From contig NZ_FNPL01000012.1 in NCBI RefSeq assembly GCF_900107305.1, positions 1 through 64,000 of the forward strand: a stretch of 64,000 bases of DNA. The letters run 5' to 3'. The position numbers were made by a program, and so were the translations under genes. The stretch is from Thermoactinomyces sp. DSM 45892 (GTDB lineage: Bacteria; Bacillota; Bacilli; Thermoactinomycetales; Thermoactinomycetaceae). The notes under the pieces are model-generated. The model searched no databases and was not told the origin of the DNA. It saw only the letters and a list, made by a program, of their open reading frames with translations. The first letter of the stretch is position 1; every line of letters begins with the position of its first letter. Positions 57,516-64,000 of the stretch are shown piece by piece.

Positions 57516-58519
57516 TTATTTTTTCTATTATTTATTATTTCTTGGAAAGTACAAATCATGCTTTGAGTAAATTGTTCTAGAGAAAATTGTTTTGCCATTT
57601 CCATACCATGAGAAGCGAGTTGATTCGCTAGCTTTTGGTTGTGTAGTACATTCAGAATCCCCTTTGCAATCGATCGAGGGTTTTGTTTTTTTACAAGGAT
57701 GGCTGTTTTCTTATTGATGCAAAAATCGGTTACCCCTCCCGAATTTGTTGTTACAACGGGAGTTCCACACGCCATGGCTTCTAGTGGAGGGAGAGAGAAT
57801 CCCTCAACCCATGATGTAGAGACGAATAAATGAGCTTTTTGGTATAGACTGGCCATGGCATGTTCGGACACAGGGCGAAAACGTTTATGTGGAATATGAT
57901 TCGGTATCTTGTTTTTTTCGGGACAAATAAAAAATACTTTAAATGGAACTTTACTCTTTCTTTTCACGATTTCAATGCTTTCAATAAAGTCGTTAAACCC
58001 CTTAATTTGTGCTGCAGGATTTCGGGCGATATATAATATTCTTCGAACTCCATTTGGTCTAATAAACGGCTCACGGGGTTTGTATATATTTAAATCGAGC
58101 CCTGGAGAAATAACGGTACTGATTTGAGTGTTATCTGTCCATAAGTTTTTTTGTAACCAGCTAGAAATGGTAATAGTGGGTACCTTTTTTTGATAAAGAG
58201 AAATGGCGTATTCTTTATCAGGTACATAGTGGGGTTCGTATCCCATTGTGTATCTCACGCATTGTTGTGGCCAAGCTTCGTAAATTGCCTCAAATGTTTT
58301 ATAGTAATTTGCCAGAACAATATCACCTCTAGGGATATATTTACTACTGATTTCTGGAACTCTCGTGACTTTACAGGTAATAGGATAATGAATGGGAGCA
58401 TCATGTGGGATGACAATCTCTACTTCATGGTCAGCTTGTTCGAGACCATGAGCAAGCTGGGCTAAGACTTTACATCCGCCACCTATGCTCAGGTTTATGA
58501 CAGGAATCACGACCTTCAA
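57512..58519 (-). CDS. Family 4 glycosyltransferase
   Basis: A GT-B fold enzyme of 335 residues. The N-terminal acceptor domain has NLSIGGGCKVLAQLAHGL. The C-terminal donor domain has ILYIARNPAAQIKGF and the E-x7-E motif EGFSLPPLE in FVSTSWVEGFSLPPLEAMACG. It is transcribed towards the GT2 gene from a mother-cell-type promoter candidate at 58572-58599. The sugar is unknown. Confidence 0.9.
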   Translation of the reverse strand: MKVVIPVINLSIGGGCKVLAQLAHGLEQADHEVEIVIPHDAPIHYPITCKVTRVPEISSKYIPRGDIVLANYYKTFEAIYEAWPQQCVRYTMGYEPHYVPDKEYAISLYQKKVPTITISSWLQKNLWTDNTQISTVISPGLDLNIYKPREPFIRPNGVRRILYIARNPAAQIKGFNDFIESIEIVKRKSKVPFKVFFICPEKNKIPNHIPHKRFRPVSEHAMASLYQKAHLFVSTSWVEGFSLPPLEAMACGTPVVTTNSGGVTDFCINKKTAILVKKQNPRSIAKGILNVLHNQKLANQLASHGMEMAKQFSLEQFTQSMICTFQEIINNRKNN

Positions 58520-58571
58520 ATTGCTTCCCCCCAGATTAATACATATTGAAAGATCTCTGCTTATTTTCAGT

Positions 58572-58599
58572 TAGTATATGAAACATAATGAAAAAATGT
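58572..58599 (-). promoter_or_regulatory. Sigma-K/sigma-E-like promoter for the minus-strand GT4 gene
   Basis: On the minus strand AC (58599-58598), a 17-nt spacer and CATATACTA (58580-58572) fit the sigma-K consensus AC-N16/17-CATAnnnTA. It lies about 50 nt before the start codon. Confidence 0.55.
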
Positions 58600-58652
58600 G
58601 AGACTAGTAGATGGATGTACTCAATATGGATACGGTATAGGCTTTTATACGA

Positions 58653-58679
58653 ACATCTTTTTACGGATTTCATAGAATA
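58653..58679 (+). promoter_or_regulatory. Sigma-K-like promoter for the plus-strand GT4 gene
   Basis: AC (58653-58654), a 16-nt spacer and CATAGAATA (58671-58679) fit AC-N16/17-CATAnnnTA. It lies about 105 nt before the start codon. Confidence 0.5.
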
Positions 58680-58784
58680 GATTGATAATGAATGATGGAG
58701 CCAAGTGTGAGTTATACATGCAAAAATATCGGAAGGTTGGGTATGAATGGGGGTTGAATAGTCCCTTTAGAAAGGTGGCTATCC

Positions 58785-59963
58785 ATGAAGAAGATTCTAT
58801 TTTTTTCTCATATATGCCAAGAGAAAGCAATGTCAGGTGCAGAGAAAACGATGCTTCAATTGATACAAAAAATGAGTGAGAAGCACAATTGCCTATGTGT
58901 TCTTCCTCAAAGTGGAGAGCTTTCTAGACAAATAACGAAACTCCATATCCCTACCATATTTTGCAAGTACTCTGCTGTGTGGAGTGTAAAAGATGTACAA
59001 GGTGACTTCCAAATGGAACTTGATCATATTTGTTCTCAAGGTGAAGATGAGGCGATTCGTCAGGTGATGAAACAGGTGCGCCCTGACTACGTAGTGGTGA
59101 ATACCTCAGTAAATTTGCTTCCTGCGATTATTGCCAAAGAAGAGAACATCCCCATCATTTGGTTTTTACAAGAACATGTTCCCACCTATAAGGAACAATG
59201 GTTTTCACTTGTACAACGAATGAATCCGGTTATAATCGGTATTTCTGAAAGCGTGCTAGAGCCTTTTCGTTTGAGAGGGTATCCTGATCATAAAGTGCAT
59301 TGCTTATATCCGTATTGGAACGAATCTGATCACCATGCCTTGCGATCTGAAAAAATGAATCGGCAACTAAGAAGAAGGTATCAGATCCCGCATTCAAGCA
59401 TTGTGGTTGGGACGATTGCAATTAAGGTAAATGTTCAAAAAGGCATCTGGCATGTGGTTCAAGCTATGACTCCTTTAATGAAGCAAGATCACTCTATCCA
59501 TCTCCTTCTTCGTGCTACAAGACCCATCAACCATAAAAACGCCCATTTCCGTCAAATTCATGAACATATAGCAAAGGTTCGATTGCAAAATCGAGTCCAT
59601 TGGATTCCATTTGTGAAAGATATTGCTCGAGTTTATTCTGCCCTTGATCTCGTTGTGGTTCCGAGTGTTTTGCCGGAGGGGTTTGGACTCACTGCTCTAG
59701 AGGGAATGGGGCACGGAAAACCTGTCATTGCTTACCCATCTGGAGGGCTGCAAGAAATTTTCTATTCCACTTTAAATGAGTCGTATCTAGCGAAACGCAT
59801 CAATCCGAATGCATTGCGAAAAGTGATTTGTCCGCTACTACAATCAGATGAGCTACGAAAACAGGTGGGAGAAAGAAATAGGATACAAGCTATCCATCAA
59901 TTTGGTCCAGATATGTATGATAAGCGGTATCAAATGTTGGAGGAGAAGTTGGAGTGGTATTGA
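58785..59963 (+). CDS. Family 4 glycosyltransferase
   Basis: A GT-B fold enzyme of 392 residues. The N-terminal half has FFSHICQEKAMSGAEKTML. The donor half has VGTIAIKVNVQKGIWHVVQA and the E-x7-E motif in VVPSVLPEGFGLTALEGMG. It is divergent from the other GT4, with a sigma-K-like promoter between them, and is followed by a terminator. A role in a spore-surface glycan is inferred from promoter and neighbours. Confidence 0.88.
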   Translation: MKKILFFSHICQEKAMSGAEKTMLQLIQKMSEKHNCLCVLPQSGELSRQITKLHIPTIFCKYSAVWSVKDVQGDFQMELDHICSQGEDEAIRQVMKQVRPDYVVVNTSVNLLPAIIAKEENIPIIWFLQEHVPTYKEQWFSLVQRMNPVIIGISESVLEPFRLRGYPDHKVHCLYPYWNESDHHALRSEKMNRQLRRRYQIPHSSIVVGTIAIKVNVQKGIWHVVQAMTPLMKQDHSIHLLLRATRPINHKNAHFRQIHEHIAKVRLQNRVHWIPFVKDIARVYSALDLVVVPSVLPEGFGLTALEGMGHGKPVIAYPSGGLQEIFYSTLNESYLAKRINPNALRKVICPLLQSDELRKQVGERNRIQAIHQFGPDMYDKRYQMLEEKLEWY

Positions 59964-59999
59964 AAGGAGTAACTGTAGTATATACAGTCACTCCTTTTT
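59963..59999. terminator. Terminator after the plus-strand GT4 gene
   Basis: AAAGGAGTAACTGTA (59963-59977) pairs with 59982-59997 (one mismatch), followed by T residues. It also lies at the 3' end of the convergent small gene. Confidence 0.85.
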
Positions 60000-60004
60000 T
60001 AGCT

Positions 60005-60421
60005 TTATTTACAATAATCAGGAAATTCTTGTGCGAACGTTTGTGTTACTTGGACATATTCATCATCTGAAATTTCGTTGATTTGTTGGTCATGAATATA
60101 GAAGAAATACAGGTCTTCAGAAGGATGATATGGATTGTAGTACATACCGACTAACTGATCTTGGTAGAGGAAAGTAGCCCCTAGAAGGGTAGCTAAGGTT
60201 CCGGTTTCTGTATGTAATACTTGAAAAAAAATAGGTAGTACTTCATCAAAGACATGCTCTTGGTAGGTTTCTCCTGGATCGAGAAGGGTTAGATCTTCTC
60301 CTTCTTCTTTTGTAACGAGATAGAGGTGCTTTCGATGGTCTTTTTCCCATAGCAGGAGTAAATGTTTTACATTTCGATGGATAAATAAATACTGTTCGCG
60401 AGTTTGAAAGTGTATATTCAA
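60005..60421 (-). CDS. Small acidic protein, DUF1292-like
   Basis: 138 residues with no signal or membrane segment. The C-terminal part (DLYFFYIHDQQINEISDDEYVQVTQTF) resembles the DUF1292/YrzB pattern, which is of unknown function. The start appears to be TTG at 60421, with AGGAGG 7 nt upstream. Two N-terminal His-rich stretches are not obviously catalytic. The family call is tentative. Confidence 0.65.
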   Translation of the reverse strand: MNIHFQTREQYLFIHRNVKHLLLLWEKDHRKHLYLVTKEEGEDLTLLDPGETYQEHVFDEVLPIFFQVLHTETGTLATLLGATFLYQDQLVGMYYNPYHPSEDLYFFYIHDQQINEISDDEYVQVTQTFAQEFPDYCK

Positions 60422-60547
60422 GCGGAACCTCCTATACTAAGATTATCGTGATGGGGAATATCAATCGATCCATTCCCCATTTTCGAGGGTAGCAAACCAT
60501 GATATACTTATCAATGGTCTTGACGGAGCGAAAGGAGGTAGTGCGAT

Positions 60548-60694
60548 ATGGGTTCCCAAGTTCATCAAAGCCACTATCAAGATGAAAATAAAGATTATGA
60601 TTTTGATGATTTTATGATAAGCGCCTCAGTTGTAGGTGGTTTATTTTTCGTCATTTTCATAGGTGCTACAGCGGTTCAATTGCTCTGGAGATAG
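60548..60694 (+). CDS. 48-residue single-span membrane protein
   Basis: A short gene starting at the ATG at 60548, 8 nt after a perfect AAAGGAGGT (60531-60539). An extended -10 (TGATATACT, 60500-60508) lies upstream and a terminator (60710-60740) downstream, so it is a complete transcription unit. The first 22 residues are polar and acidic (KDYDFDDF). One hydrophobic helix follows (about 26-46, VVGGLFFVIFIGATAV) and the protein ends QLLWR. It resembles small sporulation or membrane-modulator peptides but no family is recognised. Confidence 0.75.
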   Translation: MGSQVHQSHYQDENKDYDFDDFMISASVVGGLFFVIFIGATAVQLLWR

Positions 60695-60709
60695 GAAATA
60701 ATGGTAGGC

Positions 60710-60740
60710 TCAGGGTGTCTGCTTGATGCCCTGATTCTCT
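60710..60740 (+). terminator. Terminator after the 48-residue gene
   Basis: A 10-bp stem with two G-U pairs (60710-60719 with 60725-60734), loop TGCTT, then TTCTCTT. Confidence 0.7.
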
Positions 60741-60768
60741 TGGCAACGCTTTCGGCATGAGCTATACT
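60740..60768 (+). promoter_or_regulatory. Sigma-A promoter of sucCD
   Basis: TTGGCA (60740-60745), a 17-nt spacer and TATACT (60763-60768). A CTGGC/GCCAG hairpin lies in the leader right after the -10. Confidence 0.7.
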
Positions 60769-60870
60769 GGCAAAAGAGCCAGTGATGTAAGTGATCGCGG
60801 TTCATTTGAGAAATACATAAATAAGTTATCTAAACAGTTTGGCTGTAATGATTAGACTGGGGGATCAGGT

Positions 60871-62037
60871 ATGAATGTACATGAGTACCAAGGTAAGCAA
60901 TTACTTAAAAAATATGGAGCCATTGTCCCAAATGGCCATGTTGCCTTTCATGCAGATGAAGCAGTAGAAGCTGCTGAAAAATTAGGTGGCCAGCTTTGGG
61001 TTGTGAAAGCACAAATCCATGCAGGTGGACGCGGGAAAGCGGGTGGCGTTAAGCTAGCTCGTAATCTTGATGAAGTTCGTTCTTATGCAAATGAACTACT
61101 CGGTAAAATTTTGGTTACTCATCAAACAGGACCGGAAGGCAAAGAAGTAAAACGTCTCTTGATTGAGGAAGGTTGTCCGATCGAAAAAGAATATTACATC
61201 GGTGTGGTTATCGATCGCTCTAGTAATGCAGTTGTGATGATGGGTTCTGAAGAAGGCGGTACTGAGATTGAAGAGGTGGCTGAAAAAACACCAGAAAAGA
61301 TCTTTAAAGAAGTAATCGATCCTGCCGTTGGGATGTTACCGTTCCAAGCTCGTCGCTTAGCATATAACATTAATATTCCGAAAGATAAAGTAAGTCAAGC
61401 AGCGAAATTTATGCTTGGCCTATATGAGGCCTTTGTATCAAATGATTGCTCTCTGGCCGAAATCAACCCTCTTGTAACGACTAGCGATGGAAGAGTAATG
61501 GCATTAGATGCAAAATTAAACTTTGATTCTAACGCACTGTACCGTCATAAAGATATTCTAGAACTTCGTGATCTAAACGAAGAAGACCCAAAAGAGATCG
61601 AAGCATCTAAATTTGACTTGAGCTACATCGCATTAGATGGAAATATCGGTTGTATGGTAAACGGCGCAGGTTTAGCAATGGCAACGATGGATATTATCAA
61701 ACATTATAGTGGAGATCCAGCTAACTTCCTCGATGTAGGTGGCGGTGCTACAGCAGAAAAAGTTACGGAAGCTTTTAAGATTATTCTGTCGGATGAAAAA
61801 GTAAAGGGAATCTTTATTAATATCTTTGGTGGAATCATGAAGTGTGACATCATTGCTGAGGGTGTTGTAGAAGCGGTGAAACAAGTAAACTTGAGTGTTC
61901 CGCTTGTGGTTCGCTTGGAAGGTACTAACGTTGATCTTGGTAAGAAGATCTTGAACGATTCTGGCCTACCGATCGTAGCGGCTGACTCCATGGCAGACGG
62001 AGCTCAAAAAATCGTTCAACTCGTAGCTCAAGCCTAA
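60871..62037 (+). CDS. sucC: Succinyl-CoA synthetase beta subunit (ADP-forming)
   Basis: TCA-cycle enzyme subunit of 388 residues. The ATP-grasp part starts [16 protein letters not shown] and has [18 protein letters not shown]. The C-terminal CoA-ligase part has [18 protein letters not shown] and [17 protein letters not shown]. It pairs with sucD 32 nt downstream. Confidence 0.97.
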   Translation: MNVHEYQGKQLLKKYGAIVPNGHVAFHADEAVEAAEKLGGQLWVVKAQIHAGGRGKAGGVKLARNLDEVRSYANELLGKILVTHQTGPEGKEVKRLLIEEGCPIEKEYYIGVVIDRSSNAVVMMGSEEGGTEIEEVAEKTPEKIFKEVIDPAVGMLPFQARRLAYNINIPKDKVSQAAKFMLGLYEAFVSNDCSLAEINPLVTTSDGRVMALDAKLNFDSNALYRHKDILELRDLNEEDPKEIEASKFDLSYIALDGNIGCMVNGAGLAMATMDIIKHYSGDPANFLDVGGGATAEKVTEAFKIILSDEKVKGIFINIFGGIMKCDIIAEGVVEAVKQVNLSVPLVVRLEGTNVDLGKKILNDSGLPIVAADSMADGAQKIVQLVAQA

Positions 62038-62069
62038 TAGATAAGTAGCAGAGGAAAGGTGGATTTCCG

Positions 62070-62975
62070 TTGAGTATTTTTGTAAATAAAGATACAAAGG
62101 TCATTACCCAAGGAATTACAGGAGCAACTGGCTTATTCCATACCAAACAAGCGATGGAGTATGGAACGAACATCGTAGGTGGCGTAACTCCTGGTAAAGG
62201 TGGAACAGAGGTAGAAGGCATCCCTGTATTTAATACGGTACAGGAAGCGGTGGAAGCAACAGGTGCTACTGCATCAGCGATTTATGTAGCAGCTCCATTT
62301 GCCGCAGATGCGATTATGGAAGCGGTAGATGCAGGTCTTGACTTGGTAGTATGTATTACAGAAGGAATCCCAGTGCTCGATATGGTAAAAGTTCGCCGTT
62401 ACATGGAAGGGAAGAAGACTCGTCTAGTCGGTCCAAACTGCCCAGGTGTTATCACGCCAGATGAGTGTAAAATCGGTATTATGCCTGGGTACATTCATCT
62501 GAAAGGGAATGTAGGAATCGTATCCCGCTCGGGTACCTTAACTTATGAAGCGGTTCATCAATTGACCACTCGTAATATTGGACAATCTACAGCTGTTGGA
62601 ATCGGTGGGGACCCGATCAATGGAACGGATTTCATCGATGTGTTGAAGGAGTTTAATGCGGACCCAGAGACCGAAGCGGTGATTATGATTGGTGAAATCG
62701 GTGGAACTGCTGAGGAAGAGGCTGCTGAGTGGATTAAGGCGAATATGACGAAACCAGTAGTTGGATTTATTGGTGGACAAACTGCACCAGAAGGAAAGCG
62801 CATGGGTCATGCGGGCGCGATTATCTCAGGTGGAAAAGGAACAGCTGCTGAAAAAATCGCTACTTTAGAAGCTTGTGGTGTGGGGGTTGCTCCTACTCCA
62901 GCCGTAATCGGGGAAACATTGGTTAAGGTTCTCGAAGAAAAAGGCATTTTAGATAACTTCATCGTAAAGAAATAA
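62070..62975 (+). CDS. sucD: Succinyl-CoA synthetase alpha subunit
   Basis: Binds CoA and carries the phosphohistidine. It has 301 residues. [20 protein letters not shown] is the CoA site, [10 protein letters not shown] follows, and the phosphorylated His is in [14 protein letters not shown] near 247. The start is TTG with AGGAAAGGTGG upstream, so translation may be lower than for sucC. Confidence 0.97.
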   Translation: MSIFVNKDTKVITQGITGATGLFHTKQAMEYGTNIVGGVTPGKGGTEVEGIPVFNTVQEAVEATGATASAIYVAAPFAADAIMEAVDAGLDLVVCITEGIPVLDMVKVRRYMEGKKTRLVGPNCPGVITPDECKIGIMPGYIHLKGNVGIVSRSGTLTYEAVHQLTTRNIGQSTAVGIGGDPINGTDFIDVLKEFNADPETEAVIMIGEIGGTAEEEAAEWIKANMTKPVVGFIGGQTAPEGKRMGHAGAIISGGKGTAAEKIATLEACGVGVAPTPAVIGETLVKVLEEKGILDNFIVKK

Positions 62976-62988
62976 CATCTGCTTTTTT

Positions 62989-63025
62989 AAGAAGACCTGC
63001 TAAGCAAGCTGGGTCTTCTTTTTTT
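62989..63025 (+). terminator. Terminator after sucD
   Basis: AAGAAGACCTGC (62989-63000) pairs with 63008-63020 (one bulge), followed by a T-run to 63025. Confidence 0.85.
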
Positions 63026-63055
63026 GTTAGAAATGGATGAAGGGAATGTGTAAAG

Positions 63056-63943
63056 ATGAGGGAAGTTAGTGGATTGGTGGGTATACACCGAATCTCGGGA
63101 GCAGGTTGGCATCTGATTGATAAACTCGTTCGCGCGGGCTGGACGCCCGATCAAGATGTCATACCCTACTTGGATATGATAAAAGATCAGCGGGTGCCAG
63201 CTGATATATATAGGAGCATTAAGCAAACGTGGAATCAAGAGTGGAATAGGCGAGTGATGGCAGAGCTGCAGATGAAACGAATTGAGATTATGACTGTATA
63301 TGATGCTGACTATCCCGAACTCTTACGCGAAATTCCGCAACCTCCTTGGGTTTTGTATCTACGAGGCGATCGCCAGTTGCTAAATGAGGCTTGTTTTGCG
63401 ATGGTAGGGACACGGAAGCCGACCCCTTATGGACGAAAAATCACAAAGCAATTGGCTGAGCAGTTTGTACAAGCCGGCTTAACGGTAGTAAGTGGGATGG
63501 CCACAGGGATTGATGGGGATGCTCATCATGCGGTCCTAGAGTCTGGAGGAAAGACGATTGCAGTACTAGGAACAGGAATTGATGTGGTATATCCCAAAAA
63601 TCATGTTCGCCTATATGAAAAGTTAGTCCAGAGAGGCTTAGTCATATCAGAATCACCACCAGGTACAAGAGGAAATCCCGGGCTATTTCCGCAACGGAAT
63701 CGGATTATTAGTGGATTAAGTTTGGGAACGATTGTGGTGGAAGCCGCAGAACGTAGTGGATCTTTGATCACAGCAGAATGTAGTATGGAGCAAGGCAGAG
63801 AGGTGTTTGCGGTTCCAGGGCCAGCTACAAGTGAGCAGGTTCCTAATAGGTACAAGTTAATCTCACCGATGTTTATGGCCATGTCAAGTGGAGCCATGTC
63901 AGGTAGACCCGACACCGTTCTACTTGACACTAACAATACCTAA
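63056..63943 (+). CDS. dprA: DNA processing protein DprA (Smf), C-terminus disrupted
   Basis: RecA loader in transformation. The open frame has 295 residues. The SAM-like N-terminal part (1-70) is followed by the Rossmann domain: AMVGTRKPTPYGRK near 115, VSGMATGIDGDAHHAVLESGG near 145 (split), LGTGIDVVYPKNH and FPQRNRIISGLSLGTIVVEAAERSGSLITA. After GREVFAVPGPATSEQ (residue 261) the family sequence (S-x-G-T-N-x-L-I-x-x-G-A) decays. The last 25 residues (MFMAMSSGAMSGRPD...) look foreign and are encoded by a palindrome. The gene was probably cut by an inserted element. Confidence 0.85.
   Translation: MREVSGLVGIHRISGAGWHLIDKLVRAGWTPDQDVIPYLDMIKDQRVPADIYRSIKQTWNQEWNRRVMAELQMKRIEIMTVYDADYPELLREIPQPPWVLYLRGDRQLLNEACFAMVGTRKPTPYGRKITKQLAEQFVQAGLTVVSGMATGIDGDAHHAVLESGGKTIAVLGTGIDVVYPKNHVRLYEKLVQRGLVISESPPGTRGNPGLFPQRNRIISGLSLGTIVVEAAERSGSLITAECSMEQGREVFAVPGPATSEQVPNRYKLISPMFMAMSSGAMSGRPDTVLLDTNNT
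63882..63929. repeat. 48-bp imperfect palindrome at the broken end of dprA
   Basis: TGTCAAGT (63882-63889) is inverted as ACTTGACA (63922-63929). Over the two 24-nt arms 18 positions match. Internal TGTC/GACA blocks repeat the pattern. The TGT...ACA ends recall transposon termini. Confidence 0.75.
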
Positions 63944-63947
63944 TATA

Positions 63948-63990
63948 TAACGAGAACTAAGTATAACGAGAAAAGTAATTACGAGATAAA
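63948..63990 (+). repeat. Three 16-bp-spaced direct repeats at the window edge
   Basis: TAACGAGAA at 63948 and 63964 and a variant TACGAGAT at 63980 lie at an exact 16-nt spacing. CGAGAT (63982-63987) is then inverted as ATCTCG in the last bases of the window. Such phased repeats are often protein-binding sites at mobile-element ends. Confidence 0.7.
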
Positions 63991-64000
63991 AACCATCTCG

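Noticed and set aside
63948..64000. CRISPR array from the spaced repeats at the window end
   Set aside because: The repeat unit is about 9 bp with 7-nt gaps, far too short for CRISPR repeats and spacers.

Overview
The window reads as chromosomal DNA of a low-GC, endospore-forming Gram-positive bacterium of the order Bacillales. The gene order accB-accC-yqhY-nusB-folD-xseA-xseB-ispA-dxs-tlyA-(nadK)-argR-recN-spoIVB-spo0A is the Bacillus order with small additions. spo0A, spoIVB and the cotJ genes show that it sporulates. A member of Thermoactinomycetaceae is my guess from the mix of genes. It is inference and cannot be settled from this sequence alone.

Layout. 1-1500: the 3' end of a polymorphic-toxin gene with a zincin-like HExxH domain, a candidate immunity gene, and a decayed tRNA-Leu remnant. 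In Bacillus the spoIIIA operon lies here, so the conserved block is broken at this point. 1503-16838: fatty-acid initiation, one-carbon, exonuclease VII, isoprenoid, NAD kinase, arginine-regulator, repair and sporulation genes. 16929-22702: a TPP-riboswitch-controlled thiamine operon (thiC-tenI-thiO-thiS-thiG-thiF). 22774-23929: cotJABC behind a sigma-E-like promoter. 24023-30973: single genes (LD-carboxypeptidase, small secreted protein, SelO, glycosyltransferase-like protein, lysophospholipase-like hydrolase, Cu/Zn SOD, long coiled-coil protein). 31012-39049: a complete methionine-salvage locus in several transcription units. mtnKA and mtnWXBD each follow their own SAM-I riboswitch and intrinsic terminator. 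mtnU and mtnE diverge between them from overlapping promoters.

39215-50241: an OlsB/hemolysin-type acyltransferase, a HelD-like helicase, a serine-dehydrogenase-type protease with a small upstream gene, the late heme genes hemE-hemH-hemY, an FMN reductase and a class A penicillin-binding protein. 50407-52170: a lysine riboswitch followed by a lysine-type permease. 52290-53778: a CAP-domain lipoprotein and a DUF4383-like membrane protein with a tandem-repeat tail. 54039-59963: a surface-polysaccharide cluster (LegB/SpsJ-like dehydratase, nucleotidyltransferase, SDR epimerase, GT2 and two divergent GT4 enzymes). Mother-cell sigma-like promoters in the divergent region suggest a spore coat or exosporium glycan. 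60005-62975: a small uncharacterised protein, a 48-residue membrane protein and sucCD. 63056-64000: dprA, whose C-terminus loses the family sequence just before a 48-bp imperfect palindrome and three 16-bp-spaced repeats. This looks like the edge of an inserted element.

Most genes belong to known families. The best candidates for something undescribed are the disrupted dprA end with its repeats, the sporulation-linked glycan cluster, the repeat-tailed DUF4383 protein, the 48-residue membrane protein, and the toxin-tail/tRNA-relic junction.
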